This document shows, one piece after another, positions 1 through 7,976 of a DNA stretch of 64,000 bases. This stretch comes from Rohdeia sp041398665 (GTDB lineage Bacteria > Planctomycetota > UBA1135 > GCA-002686595): contig JAWKUH010000015.1 of assembly GCA_041398665.1 (NCBI GenBank), forward strand, positions 1-64,000, read 5' to 3'. The position numbers were made by a program, and so were the translations under genes. Each line of letters starts with the position of its first letter. The first letter of the stretch is position 1. The notes below the pieces were generated by a model. That model was not told the DNA's origin, ran no database searches, and was given only the letters and a program-made list of their open reading frames with translations.

Positions 1-1
1 G

Positions 2-1648
2 ACGAGCACGTTCCTCGCCGCGGTCCTCGCGACCGTGGCGGCGACCCAAGGGGGTGCGACGAGCCCCGTTCCGCAGGAACAGGAGGCCGTCGACTACGGA
101 ACGATGGCCCTCCCCGGCCAGCCGCCGCAGGCCACCGTCGTCCAGACCTGGAGCACCGGTTACCTGGTCGAGGTCGTCTTCTTCGACACGCCCAGCGGTT
201 TCGTCGAGAAGACGCTCGTCTACGTCCCGCTCGACAGCATCGCGCTCGGTCCGCGTCCGATGCTCGTGGTCTTCCACCAGTACGGGAAGAACCACTTCGA
301 CGCCTTCGACAACACGTCGTTGATCGAAGAGTGCCGGCAACGCGGCTGGTTCTGCGTCGCGCCCCTCGGCGCCGCGAAGAAGACCTACGCCTCGGTCGCG
401 TCCCAGCTCAACGTCGAGCACGTCGTCGACTGCGCCGCGAACGTCTTCTGGCCCTGGGTCGATCGCCGTCGTGTGTACGGGATCGGCTTCTCGATGGGGG
501 CCGGCGACTGCGCGACCTTCGCCGCGCGTCACCAGGATCCCTACCACCCGATCTTCGCCGGACTCGTGCTCCACACGGGCAACCACGACAAGACCTGGGT
601 CTGGGACACCGAGCCGGCCGTCCAGGACATCCTCGACTTCTGGTTCGGCGGCTCGCCGACCCAGTTCCCGTTCGAGTACGCGCAGGCGTCGACGGTGAAG
701 CTGAACCCGACGACCGGAGCGTTCGTCTCGGGGCTGCACCAGGGTCGCAACCTCGAGTACATCGCGACGCGGACGTTCTACGCCCAGGACGACTCGCTGC
801 CGTTCCTCCAGACCTCGGCGCTCGGACTGCACGACTACCTCTCGGTCTTCTCCGGGGTCGCGAGCCTCGACGTCAGCACGGACGACCACTCGGCGCTCCC
901 CAACACGCACAGTTGGGACACGCTCGATCAGAAGGACGCGCTCGACTTCCTGTCGAGCAAGGTGCTCACCATGCCGCCGACCGGTCACCAGGTCATGGAC
1001 CGCAGCGGACAGGCGTGGTGGTTCGACGTCCACCAGAGCGCGACCGGAGCGTTCTCGACCTTCACGTGGGTCGTGAACCGGACCACCAACGTGGTGGCCT
1101 TCAGGGACACGAAGAACGTGGAGTGGGCGAGCCTGCCGTACCACCTCGTCGGCTTCGCACCCGGCCCGCTCACGATCTACACCAAGTCGGTCGACGGGTC
1201 CGACGACGAGTTCCGCCTCGACGGCTTCGCCGCCGCTCCGAGCTCGGTCGTCGTCAACGGCGTGGCGGCGCTCGCGGGCGTCGACTACGAGTACGACGCC
1301 GCCATCAAGCGCCTCACGATCCACGGCGGGCCGGTGCTCGACAAGTGGGTCGTGACGCCCTGGATCCCACCAGCGCCGCCGGCCGCGGAACGCGCCGTTC
1401 CGCGTCGCGCGCCCACGCGCCGTCACGTGCGCGTGGTGTCCGTCGGAGGTCGCGGCGACGCAAGGTCCCCAGGACGGTGCGGCCCCAGGACGGTGCGGTC
1501 CTCACGACGATGCCGCGACCGATGCGTCGCGAATGCGAGTTCCCCAGAGGTCCTCGCTCGAGGTCCGCGTCACGTCCTCCCGCGAATGCGGGCTCCGACC
1601 GCGAGCATGGGCACCGCCCTGCCGCGCGCGAAACTTCGGCCGGAATAG
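2..1648 (+). CDS. Secreted alpha/beta-hydrolase (esterase/PHB-depolymerase type), 5' truncated by window edge
   Basis: The reading frame is open back to base 2 and begins inside a signal-peptide-like hydrophobic stretch (FLAAVLATVAA), so the real start lies left of the window. The chain resembles secreted esterases of the PHB-depolymerase/feruloyl-esterase group: an oxyanion-type segment VVFHQYG, then the nucleophile elbow GFSMG with its Ser encoded at 491-493. A likely catalytic His lies in DDHS or NTHSWD near 890-915. It probably hydrolyses an ester bond outside the cytoplasm; the substrate is not predictable. From about base 1370 the translation turns Pro/Arg-rich and runs through a perfect hairpin (1384-1404) and a tandem repeat. 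The true stop is therefore probably near 1350-1380 and has been lost to an indel, and the last ~90 residues are likely read-through. Family call fairly firm, function loose. Confidence 0.6.
   Translation, partial: TSTFLAAVLATVAATQGGATSPVPQEQEAVDYGTMALPGQPPQATVVQTWSTGYLVEVVFFDTPSGFVEKTLVYVPLDSIALGPRPMLVVFHQYGKNHFDAFDNTSLIEECRQRGWFCVAPLGAAKKTYASVASQLNVEHVVDCAANVFWPWVDRRRVYGIGFSMGAGDCATFAARHQDPYHPIFAGLVLHTGNHDKTWVWDTEPAVQDILDFWFGGSPTQFPFEYAQASTVKLNPTTGAFVSGLHQGRNLEYIATRTFYAQDDSLPFLQTSALGLHDYLSVFSGVASLDVSTDDHSALPNTHSWDTLDQKDALDFLSSKVLTMPPTGHQVMDRSGQAWWFDVHQSATGAFSTFTWVVNRTTNVVAFRDTKNVEWASLPYHLVGFAPGPLTIYTKSVDGSDDEFRLDGFAAAPSSVVVNGVAALAGVDYEYDAAIKRLTIHGGPVLDKWVVTPWIPPAPPAAERAVPRRAPTRRHVRVVSVGGRGDARSPGRCGPRTVRSSRRCRDRCVANASSPEVLARGPRHVLPRMRAPTASMGTALPRAKLRPE
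1384..1404. terminator. Perfect GC hairpin with triloop, probable end of esterase transcript
   Basis: A 9-bp perfect stem (CGCGGAACG / CGTTCCGCG) closes a CGC triloop. It sits where the esterase translation stops looking like protein. No U-tract follows. The short-stem, three-base-loop form matches the GC hairpins flanking the large inverted-repeat elements elsewhere in the window. Confidence 0.45.
1467..1498. repeat. Tandem duplication, 2 x 16 bp
   Basis: CCCCAGGACGGTGCGG occurs twice back to back (1467-1482 and 1483-1498) with no mismatch. Because 16 is not a multiple of three, it would shift the frame of any gene crossing it. This supports reading the stretch after ~1380 as non-coding. 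Confidence 0.7.
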
Positions 1649-2474
1649 AGCGGGGGCCGGTGATCCTTGCCCATCACCGGCCCGAGGGAGAGAGAGGCCG
1701 CCGAGCTGTTGAAACGCAGTGGCTCGCAACACTGTGCTTCGTCGGCGACACAGGTTTCCTGTGCTTCCTCAGTCCTCTTTCTAGCCGCCGTCCTGGTCCG
1801 AAGCCGCGACAATTGGTCAAAAAAGACGTGAATGGAGACGCTGTGTTCCTGAACGCATTCGGCACTTCGAGTTCCGACGGAATGAACGATCGTCCATGTC
1901 GTTCCGTGATCGACGGACCGTTCTGCGCGTGATCGGAACGCCGACACGACGCGTGGTTTGCACGGTGATCGATCGCTGTCGTCACCACTCCGAAGAGTCG
2001 CGTTCGCGGGTACTGGCGCACGCGTGGACCGTCGATCGCGCGTTCGGCGACCGATGCGACCGTTCGAAACCACATCGCAACGATTGTGTAGTCGGGAGCC
2101 GCGCCGAGGGTCGCGGGTGCCGGCGCGATCGACGGAGTCCGGTCCACGAACTCGACGCGGCGGGGCGCGCTCGCGAGCCTCGGCCGCGGACGGATGGCCC
2201 ATCGACCGATCGGCCTTCCCCTGGGTCGAGGTGCGCGCATCGAACCGAGGGCGAGTGGCGAACGGGCGTCTGGGACGGGCCGCTCGTTCCTGCCGCGCCG
2301 GCGCGACCGGGATCGACCGGCGCGTCGTTCTTCGCGCTTGAAGTCCGGCTCCCCGCCGGGCATCTTGCTCGCTCTCGGGGCCCCGAGTTCGGTCCGAGAG
2401 GAGCGAGCGGCGGGACGACCGCGGCGACGTGCCTGGAGCCTGTGCCCTGCTGCGGCAGGGCTCGCGCGAGCCGG
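1649..2474. other. Gene-poor stretch upstream of tRNA-Met
   Basis: No reading frame here has protein-like composition; long frames on both strands are Arg-rich shadows. About 1700-1890 is clearly less GC-rich than the surroundings and includes an A run near 1820. A small perfect hairpin CACAGG-TTT-CCTGTG lies at 1749-1763. The bases just after its start (1757-1770, TCCTGTGCTTCCTC) match the right arm of the inverted-repeat element at 17846-18015 at 13 of 14 positions, so this may be a worn copy of that family. The rest is unexplained. Confidence 0.4.
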
Positions 2475-2549
2475 GGCGGTGTAGCTCAGCTATTAGACAG
2501 CGGAATCATAATCCGCGTGTCGGGGGTTCGAGTCCCTCCACCGCTACCA
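2475..2549 (+). tRNA. tRNA-Met (anticodon CAT), CCA encoded
   Basis: A cloverleaf can be drawn. The acceptor is GGCGGTG (2475-2481) against CACCGCT (2539-2545) with a G-U top pair, followed by discriminator A and encoded CCA. The anticodon stem GCGGA/TCCGC encloses loop ATCATAA, giving anticodon CAT. The T arm has GGGGG-TTCGAGT-CCCTC. The stem sequences look like elongator tRNA-Met rather than initiator; tRNA-Ile2 is not excluded. The D arm is irregular: the usual GG of the D loop is absent, and GACAGC appears where GAGCAGC is expected. A deleted G, like the indels in nearby genes, would explain the stem. Confidence 0.85.
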
Positions 2550-2897
2550 CCCCGGCACGTGGGGTCGGCACAGGCTCCGAGCGGCGCTCGTCGCGCGCGG
2601 CTCCCCGCGCCGCCGCGAACGCCGTGGAACTCGTCGGAGACCCGCACGGAGCGTCCGTCGCGTCGGAGTTCCAAAGGTCGCCCGTTCGTCCCATCGACGT
2701 CCCGGCCGGCGTTACCGAGGCGTGACGACGCGCGACCGCCCCGCGCGCGCGAGGTGTCGCGCTCGTGTGGCGGACGCGCGTTCGGTCGGTCGGGCACGCT
2801 GCTTGCCTGGGGAGGACGTCCCACGCGACCGGCTCTCCTCGAGGGCGTCCGGCTCGACCCTTCCCCGCTCCTCACCGGGCACCCCGACCTCCGATCG
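2550..2897. other. Intergenic, no gene seen
   Basis: About 350 bases between the tRNA and the phosphatase lipoprotein. All frames translate to Arg/Ser-rich chains without hydrophobic or motif content. It presumably carries the promoter of the gene at 2898, but no convincing -35/-10 pair was found. Confidence 0.4.
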
Positions 2898-3905
2898 ATG
2901 CGACGACTCCTCGTCCCCTTCGCGCTCTGTCTCGCTGCGACCGCCTGCGCCTCGGACCGCCTCGGTTCACCGAAGGCGCTGCCGGTCGCGGTCGCTCCTC
3001 CGGTCCAGAACCTGAGCAACGCCTACGAGACCGCGACGAAGATCACGCTCCCCGCCCAGAAGCCGGCGGAGTACTCCGACCTGCACAACGTCTACCGGCT
3101 GAGCGACACCATCATCACGGGGTCGGAGCCGCACGGCGAGGCCGCCATCGAGCGCCTGTCGCAGTGGGGCGTCAAGACGATCCTCTCGGTCGACGGCAAG
3201 GCGCCCGACGCGGAGACGGCCGCCAAGTACGGCATCCGCTACGTGCACGTCCCGATCCAGTACAAGGGGATGACGCCGGAGCAGGAGATGGAGATCGTGA
3301 AGACCTTCCGCGAGCTGGAGGGTCCGTTCTACGTCCACTGCTTCCACGGCAAGCACCGCGGTCCCGCGGGCGCCGCCCTCGGCCGACTCGTGCTCGACGG
3401 CGTCTCTCGCGAGCAGGCGCTGGCCGAGATGCGCCAGTGGTGCGGCACCTCGTCGAAGTACTCCGGCCTCTACTGGTCGGTCGCGTCCGCCGAGCTCCCG
3501 ACGGAGGCCGAGTCGCGCGCGTACCGCTTCGACTTCCACTCGGCGGCGCCGCTCGAGGGGATCGGCGGAGCGATGGTCCCGATCTCGCGGGCCTTCGAGA
3601 ACGTCGACGGTCTCGCGGGCGACGACTACGCGATCGATCCGTCGCACCCCGACATCGATCCGGTCAACGAGGCGGAGATCCTCGCCGACTACTTCGCTCG
3701 CGCGAACGGCCTCGACGAGGTCGCTGCGGAGCCCGAGGACTTCCGCCAGTGGATGGCCGACTCCGTGAAGGCGTCCTCGGACCTCCTCGCGGCGCTGCGC
3801 GAGGTGAAGACCGGCGAGGCCGGCGCGGTCGAGCGCGCGAACGGAGCCCTCGACTGGGTGAAGCAGTCCTGCTCGGCCTGCCACTCGAAGTACCGCAACC
3901 GCTGA
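2898..3905 (+). CDS. Exported protein tyrosine phosphatase-like domain fused to a cytochrome c'-like C-terminus
   Basis: 335 residues from ATG 2898; the longer open frame upstream is a read-through of non-coding DNA. The first ~20 residues form a signal sequence ending in Cys (AATAC), probably a lipoprotein signal although position -3 is not Leu. Residues ~45-190 look like a dual-specificity/tyrosine phosphatase: HCFHGKHRG gives the Cys-x5-Arg loop with Cys148 and Arg154. The last ~100 residues are helical, Glu/Ala-rich, and end in CSACHSKYR (Cys325, Cys328, His329). That is the CXXCH haem c motif followed by YR, as at the C-terminus of class II cytochromes c'. The protein would sit in the periplasm or on a membrane surface, pairing a Cys phosphatase loop with a gas- or redox-sensing haem. 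Neither activity is shown. A terminator-like hairpin follows. Confidence 0.75.
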   Translation: MRRLLVPFALCLAATACASDRLGSPKALPVAVAPPVQNLSNAYETATKITLPAQKPAEYSDLHNVYRLSDTIITGSEPHGEAAIERLSQWGVKTILSVDGKAPDAETAAKYGIRYVHVPIQYKGMTPEQEMEIVKTFRELEGPFYVHCFHGKHRGPAGAALGRLVLDGVSREQALAEMRQWCGTSSKYSGLYWSVASAELPTEAESRAYRFDFHSAAPLEGIGGAMVPISRAFENVDGLAGDDYAIDPSHPDIDPVNEAEILADYFARANGLDEVAAEPEDFRQWMADSVKASSDLLAALREVKTGEAGAVERANGALDWVKQSCSACHSKYRNR

Positions 3906-3956
3906 CACCGAGGCGCGCGGAGTGCGCGCCGGACGAAGAGCAACTTCCTCGCGAAC

Positions 3957-3992
3957 GCGGGCGCCGAGGGTCGACGGACCCGAGGCGCCCGC
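3957..3992. terminator. Bidirectional terminator-like hairpin between convergent genes
   Basis: The 9-bp stem GCGGGCGCC/GGCGCCCGC, a GA/GA internal mismatch pair, and a further 5-bp stem GGGTC/GACCC close a GACG tetraloop. It lies between the stop of the phosphatase gene (3905) and the stop of the dehydrogenase on the other strand (4006). There is no U-tract, as is usual for this GC content. Confidence 0.65.
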
Positions 3993-4005
3993 ACCTGTTC
4001 CGGGG

Positions 4006-5121
4006 TCAACTCCTCCCGATCGGCGACGGGAGGTCGACTCCCGTGCGATCCGCGACACGTTCGAGATCCGCGACGACGGCGGGGACGAGCGGGATGCCGG
4101 TGCGCGAACGCTCGGCGTGGGCAGCGCGCTCCGGATCGCCCGGTACGAGCACGGGACCTGCACCGGGTCGCGACGGCGTCGAGCGCATTGTCCGCACGTA
4201 GTCGTCGATGCTGCGCTTGAACGCGTCGGGCTCGATGAAGCCGTCGATGCGCATGGCGCCGAAGAAGTGCCCGATCCCTCGACCGACGCTGCGCTCGGGG
4301 TCCTCCATGGCCAAGGTGAACGGCGGCGTGAAGGGTCCCCAGTTCGCACCGGAGAGCACGGCCGAGAGCACGTCGACCATCACCGCCAGGCAGTAGCCCT
4401 TGTGGCCGGAGTGCTCCTCGTCGGAACCCAGCGGAAGGAGCGGACCGCGGCGCTCGACCACGTCCAGTGGATCCGTCGTGTCGCGTCCCTCCGTGTCGAC
4501 GGCCCATCCCAGCGGGATCGGTCGGCCGAGTCGCTTCGCGATCTCGACCTTCCCGTACGCCGCCGCACAGCTCGCCATGTCGATCACGATGGGCGCTTCC
4601 TCGAGCCCCGGGAACGCGATGGCGATCGGATTGGTCCCGAGCATCCGCACGGCGCCGCGGTGGGGCGCGACGATCTTCGTGCTGTTCGTCATGGCCCAGC
4701 CGACGAGGTCGCGCTCGAGCGCGCGGAGCACGTACCAGCACGCCGCTCCGAAGTGGTTGGTGTTGCAGACCGAGACCCAGCCGCTCCCGACGGCTCGTGC
4801 CTTCTCCATCGCGACCGCGTTCGCCCACGGCCCGACGACGAGCCCGAGCCCGTTGTCGCCGTCGACCGTCGCCGTGCTCGGGGTCTCGCGCACCACGCTC
4901 GGCGACGGCGTCGGGTTGATGCGACCGGCGTCGAGCATCTCGAAGTACGCCGCCATGCGCGCGACGCCGTGCGAGTCGACGCCGCGCAGGTCCGCGAGAA
5001 GGAGCACGTCCGAGGCGAGGTCGGCGTCCTCCTGCGGGACGCCGAAGGAGCGGAAGACTCCGGAGCAGAACGCGCGCAGTGCGGACTCGGAGTAGAGGGA
5101 GGCGGCGGCGGGGTCCTTCAC
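4006..5121 (-). CDS. Malate/L-lactate dehydrogenase family oxidoreductase (Ldh2/AllD/YlbC type)
   Basis: 371 residues from GTG 5121, overlapping the upstream oxidase stop by four bases (GTGA). It belongs to the NAD(P)-dependent malate/lactate/ureidoglycolate dehydrogenase family, which is unrelated to the Rossmann lactate dehydrogenases. Family marks are DLRGVDSHGVAR with the catalytic-site His near residue 50, NTNHFGAACWY near 120, GTNPIAIAFP and SGHKGYCLAVMVD. As last gene of the sugar-acid operon, a plausible job is oxidising the L-lactate released by the FAH-type hydrolase, or reducing a keto acid. The substrate is inferred from context only. Confidence 0.75.
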   Translation of the reverse strand: MKDPAAASLYSESALRAFCSGVFRSFGVPQEDADLASDVLLLADLRGVDSHGVARMAAYFEMLDAGRINPTPSPSVVRETPSTATVDGDNGLGLVVGPWANAVAMEKARAVGSGWVSVCNTNHFGAACWYVLRALERDLVGWAMTNSTKIVAPHRGAVRMLGTNPIAIAFPGLEEAPIVIDMASCAAAYGKVEIAKRLGRPIPLGWAVDTEGRDTTDPLDVVERRGPLLPLGSDEEHSGHKGYCLAVMVDVLSAVLSGANWGPFTPPFTLAMEDPERSVGRGIGHFFGAMRIDGFIEPDAFKRSIDDYVRTMRSTPSRPGAGPVLVPGDPERAAHAERSRTGIPLVPAVVADLERVADRTGVDLPSPIGRS

Positions 5122-6332
5122 GCGACTTCTCCTACGAGGTGCTGCGGGAGGAGCGCGACCACGCGTCGCGCGATGGCGAGGGCGGAGGTCGCGGCGGGGG
5201 AGGGTGCGTTGAGCACGTGCACGATCGGACCGTCGGCGCGCAGGACGAAGTCGTCGACGAGAGCGCCCGAACGATCGAGAACCTGGGCGCGCACCCCGGC
5301 CTCCGCCGGCTCGAGGTCCTCGGCGCGCAGCTCGGGCACGAGTCTCCTCAGCGCCGTCACGAAGGCAGCCTTCGAGAGCGACCGTACGACCTCACCGAGA
5401 CCGGTGCGCCAGTGCTTCGCGGCGAGGCGGAGGAAGCCCGGGTACCCCAGGGCGTCGACGACGTCGCGCACCGACACGTCCGACCAGCGGTAACCCTCGC
5501 GCGACAGCGCGAGCACCGCGTTCGGACCGCACTCGACACCGCCGGCCACGAGACGTGTGAAGTGCACCCCGAGGAAGGGGAAGCGCGGATCGGGTGTGGG
5601 ATAGACGAGGTTGCGGACGAGTCCGTAGGCCCGCGGGACGAGTTCGTAGTACTCGCCGCGGAACGGGACGATCCGCTCGCGCCAGTCGAGACCGCTCGCC
5701 CGCGCGAGGCGGTCGCTGTGGAGCCCTGCGCAGCAGACCGCCGCGTCGTACTCCTCGCCGCCGTGCTCGGTCTCGACGACCACGGTGTTCGCACGCCTCT
5801 CGAGTGCGAGCACCCGCACTCCCAGCAGCACGCGTCCGCCGCGGTCGCCGACGAGCGCGGCCAGTCGCTCCGCGACGCCGATGTAGTCGACGATGCCCGA
5901 CTCCGGCACGTGCAGCGCCGCGACGCCGGCGACGTGCGGTTCGAGCTCGCGCAGTCTCTCGGGGCCGATGCGCTCGAGCTCGATGCCGTTGGCGCGGCCG
6001 CGCCGCTCGAGCTCCGCGAGCGCAGGAATCTGCGACTCCTCGGTCGCGACGACGACCTTGCCGCAGATCTCGTACGCGACGTCGTGGCGGCGGCAGAACT
6101 CCTCCATGAGCCGCTTTCCGAGTCGACAGTTCTCCGCGCGCGACGAACCCGGCCGGTAGTAGAGGCCGGAGTGGAGGACGCCGGAGTTCCGACCGGTCTG
6201 GTGCGCGGCGACCCGCTGCTCCTTCTCGAGCACGGTGATCCGAGCGTCGGGGAGCAGCTCGCCGACGCGATCGGCGACCGCGAGACCGACGATCCCGCCG
6301 CCGACCACGCACACGCGCGGCGAGCGCGTCAT
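5118..6332 (-). CDS. lhgO: FAD-dependent L-2-hydroxy acid oxidase, LhgO-like
   Basis: 404 residues from ATG 6332 (MTRSPRVCVVGGGIVG); the longer frame upstream is Arg/Ser-rich shadow. The N-terminal GGGIVGLAVAD is the FAD dinucleotide fold, and TGRNSGVLHSGLYY is the signature of L-2-hydroxyglutarate oxidases. Length fits the family (~400). Such enzymes oxidise L-2-hydroxyglutarate to 2-oxoglutarate, usually passing electrons to the quinone pool. Inside a fuconate-type operon a different L-2-hydroxy acid, such as L-lactate, is a reasonable alternative. It overlaps the next gene's GTG by four bases and lies 31 bases after the FAH gene. Confidence 0.75.
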   Translation of the reverse strand: MTRSPRVCVVGGGIVGLAVADRVGELLPDARITVLEKEQRVAAHQTGRNSGVLHSGLYYRPGSSRAENCRLGKRLMEEFCRRHDVAYEICGKVVVATEESQIPALAELERRGRANGIELERIGPERLRELEPHVAGVAALHVPESGIVDYIGVAERLAALVGDRGGRVLLGVRVLALERRANTVVVETEHGGEEYDAAVCCAGLHSDRLARASGLDWRERIVPFRGEYYELVPRAYGLVRNLVYPTPDPRFPFLGVHFTRLVAGGVECGPNAVLALSREGYRWSDVSVRDVVDALGYPGFLRLAAKHWRTGLGEVVRSLSKAAFVTALRRLVPELRAEDLEPAEAGVRAQVLDRSGALVDDFVLRADGPIVHVLNAPSPAATSALAIARRVVALLPQHLVGEVA

Positions 6333-6363
6333 CGGCGGCGACGCGAGTGTCCCGCGCGCGCTC

Positions 6364-7221
6364 TCATCGCGGCGACGCGGTCCCGCCGACCGTCCGCTGC
6401 CGCTGTTCGCCGAGGCCCGTGATGCCGAGCCGCATCTCCTGACCCGGGCGGAGGAACACCTGCGGGTCCTGGCCCAGCCCGACACCCGGCGGCGTACCCG
6501 TCGAGATGACGTCCCCGGGGTGCAGCGACATGAACTTCGACAGATAGCTCACGAGGAAGGCGACGGAGTAGACCATCGTCCGCGTGCTGCCGTCCTGGTA
6601 GCGCTTGCCGTCGACCTCGAGCCACAGGTCGAGAGCCTGCGGATCCGTGACCTCGTCGCGCGTCGAGAGCCATGGACCGAGCGGGCCGAACGTGTCGCAG
6701 CTCTTGCCCTTGACCCACTGTCCGTGGTGCTCGAGCTGGTACTCGCGCTCGGACAGGTCGTTGACGACGCAGTAGCCCGCGACGTGGTCCAGCGCCTTCT
6801 CGAGCGGCACGTAACGCGCGACCGAGCCGATCACCACGCCGAGCTCCACCTCCCAGTCCGACTTCTTCGAGCCGGGCGGCAACACGACGTCGTCGTAGGG
6901 TCCGACGATCGCGCTCGTCGCCTTCATGAAGACGACGGGTTCCGGCGGGACCTGGGCGCCCGTCTCCGCCGCGTGGTCGGCGTAGTTGAGTCCGATGCAC
7001 AGGAACTTGCCCACGCCCGCGACGGGCGGAGCCCAGCGCTCGCGCTCGTCGACGACCGGGAGCGACTCCGCCGAGATCGACCGCAGCTTCTCGATGGCGG
7101 CGGGGGAGAGGGCGTCGCCGGCGTGGTCGGGCGCGACGCCGTCGAGCGAGCGACGCGTCCCGTCGGGGGCGAGCAGTCCCGGTCGTTCGCGACCGGGGTC
7201 GCCGAATCGGATCAGTTTCAT
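6364..7221 (-). CDS. Fumarylacetoacetate hydrolase family protein, likely 2,4-diketo-3-deoxy-L-fuconate hydrolase
   Basis: 285 residues, ATG 7221, three bases after the SDR stop. The FAH fold is recognised by FLCIGLNYADHAAE, the metal-binding DWEVELGVVIG, VVNDLSEREYQ, GKSCDTFGPLGPW and the ending GDVISTGTPPGVG. Length is typical of the bacterial acylpyruvase/FAH group. In the non-phosphorylated L-fucose pathway this step splits 2,4-diketo-3-deoxy-L-fuconate into pyruvate and L-lactate. Its placement beside fuconate dehydratase and an SDR makes that the leading reading; other acylpyruvate substrates remain possible. Confidence 0.75.
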   Translation of the reverse strand: MKLIRFGDPGRERPGLLAPDGTRRSLDGVAPDHAGDALSPAAIEKLRSISAESLPVVDERERWAPPVAGVGKFLCIGLNYADHAAETGAQVPPEPVVFMKATSAIVGPYDDVVLPPGSKKSDWEVELGVVIGSVARYVPLEKALDHVAGYCVVNDLSEREYQLEHHGQWVKGKSCDTFGPLGPWLSTRDEVTDPQALDLWLEVDGKRYQDGSTRTMVYSVAFLVSYLSKFMSLHPGDVISTGTPPGVGLGQDPQVFLRPGQEMRLGITGLGEQRQRTVGGTASPR

Positions 7222-7224
7222 GGG

Positions 7225-7968
7225 TCAGTTGCTCCAGCCGCCGTCGACGACGACGACCGATCCCGTGGTGTAGGACGATTCGTCCGAAGCGAGGTGGACG
7301 GCGAGTGCGGCGATCTCCTCGGGGGTGCCGAGGCGCCCGATCGGTTGTCGTGCGACGAAGGCGGCGCGCGCCGCGACGGGGTCGCCGAGGGCCGCGATGC
7401 GTTCGTCGAGCGACGGGGTCTGGACGGTACCAGGACAGATCGCGTTGCAGCGGATCCCGCGCCCGACGAAGTCGGCCGCGACCGCGCGGGTGAGACCGAT
7501 CACCGCGGCCTTGCTCGCGGCGTAGGCGCAACGCACGGGGACGCCCTTCACGCTGGAAGCCACCGACGACATGTTGACGATGCTCCCGCGACCCGCTTCG
7601 AGCATCGCCGGCAGGAAGGCGCGGATCGTCCGGTACATCGAGTCCACGTTGACGTCGAAGGCGCGCCGCCACTCCTCGGGCGGCGTGTCGAGGATCGTCC
7701 CGTGCGTCACGATCCCGGCGCAGTTGAACAGCACGTCGACGCGTCCGATGCGCCGAGCCGTCTCTGTGATGGCCGCTGCGTCGGTCACGTCGAGCGCCGC
7801 GCTCTCGATCCGGCCGTCCGATCCGCCGCGCAGTTCCGCGACCTTCGAACCGTCGAGGTCCGTGGCGTGCACGACCGCGCCCTCGCGCGCGAACGCGAGG
7901 GCGGTCGCGCGCCCGATGCCCTGGCCCGCGGCCGTGACCAGCGCGACCTTGCCTTCGAGTCTGCCCAT
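7225..7968 (-). CDS. SDR dehydrogenase, likely 2-keto-3-deoxy-L-fuconate dehydrogenase
   Basis: 247 residues from ATG 7968 (MGRLEGKVALVTAAGQGIG); the frame upstream is shadow. It is a classical short-chain dehydrogenase: NAD-binding TAAGQGIG, NCAG, SSVAS with catalytic Ser, YAASK with catalytic Tyr and Lys, CPGTVQTPS, and C-terminal GSVVVVDGGWSN. In the L-fucose oxidative route an SDR converts 2-keto-3-deoxy-L-fuconate to the 2,4-diketo acid. Its position between the dehydratase and the FAH gene fits that role. Eight bases separate it from the dehydratase stop. Confidence 0.75.
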   Translation of the reverse strand: MGRLEGKVALVTAAGQGIGRATALAFAREGAVVHATDLDGSKVAELRGGSDGRIESAALDVTDAAAITETARRIGRVDVLFNCAGIVTHGTILDTPPEEWRRAFDVNVDSMYRTIRAFLPAMLEAGRGSIVNMSSVASSVKGVPVRCAYAASKAAVIGLTRAVAADFVGRGIRCNAICPGTVQTPSLDERIAALGDPVAARAAFVARQPIGRLGTPEEIAALAVHLASDESSYTTGSVVVVDGGWSN

Positions 7969-7976
7969 GGTCGCGC

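Noticed and set aside
1896..2897. Long in-frame N-terminal extension of the phosphatase gene
   Set aside because: It passes through the tRNA and is Arg-rich; a clear signal sequence begins at ATG 2898.
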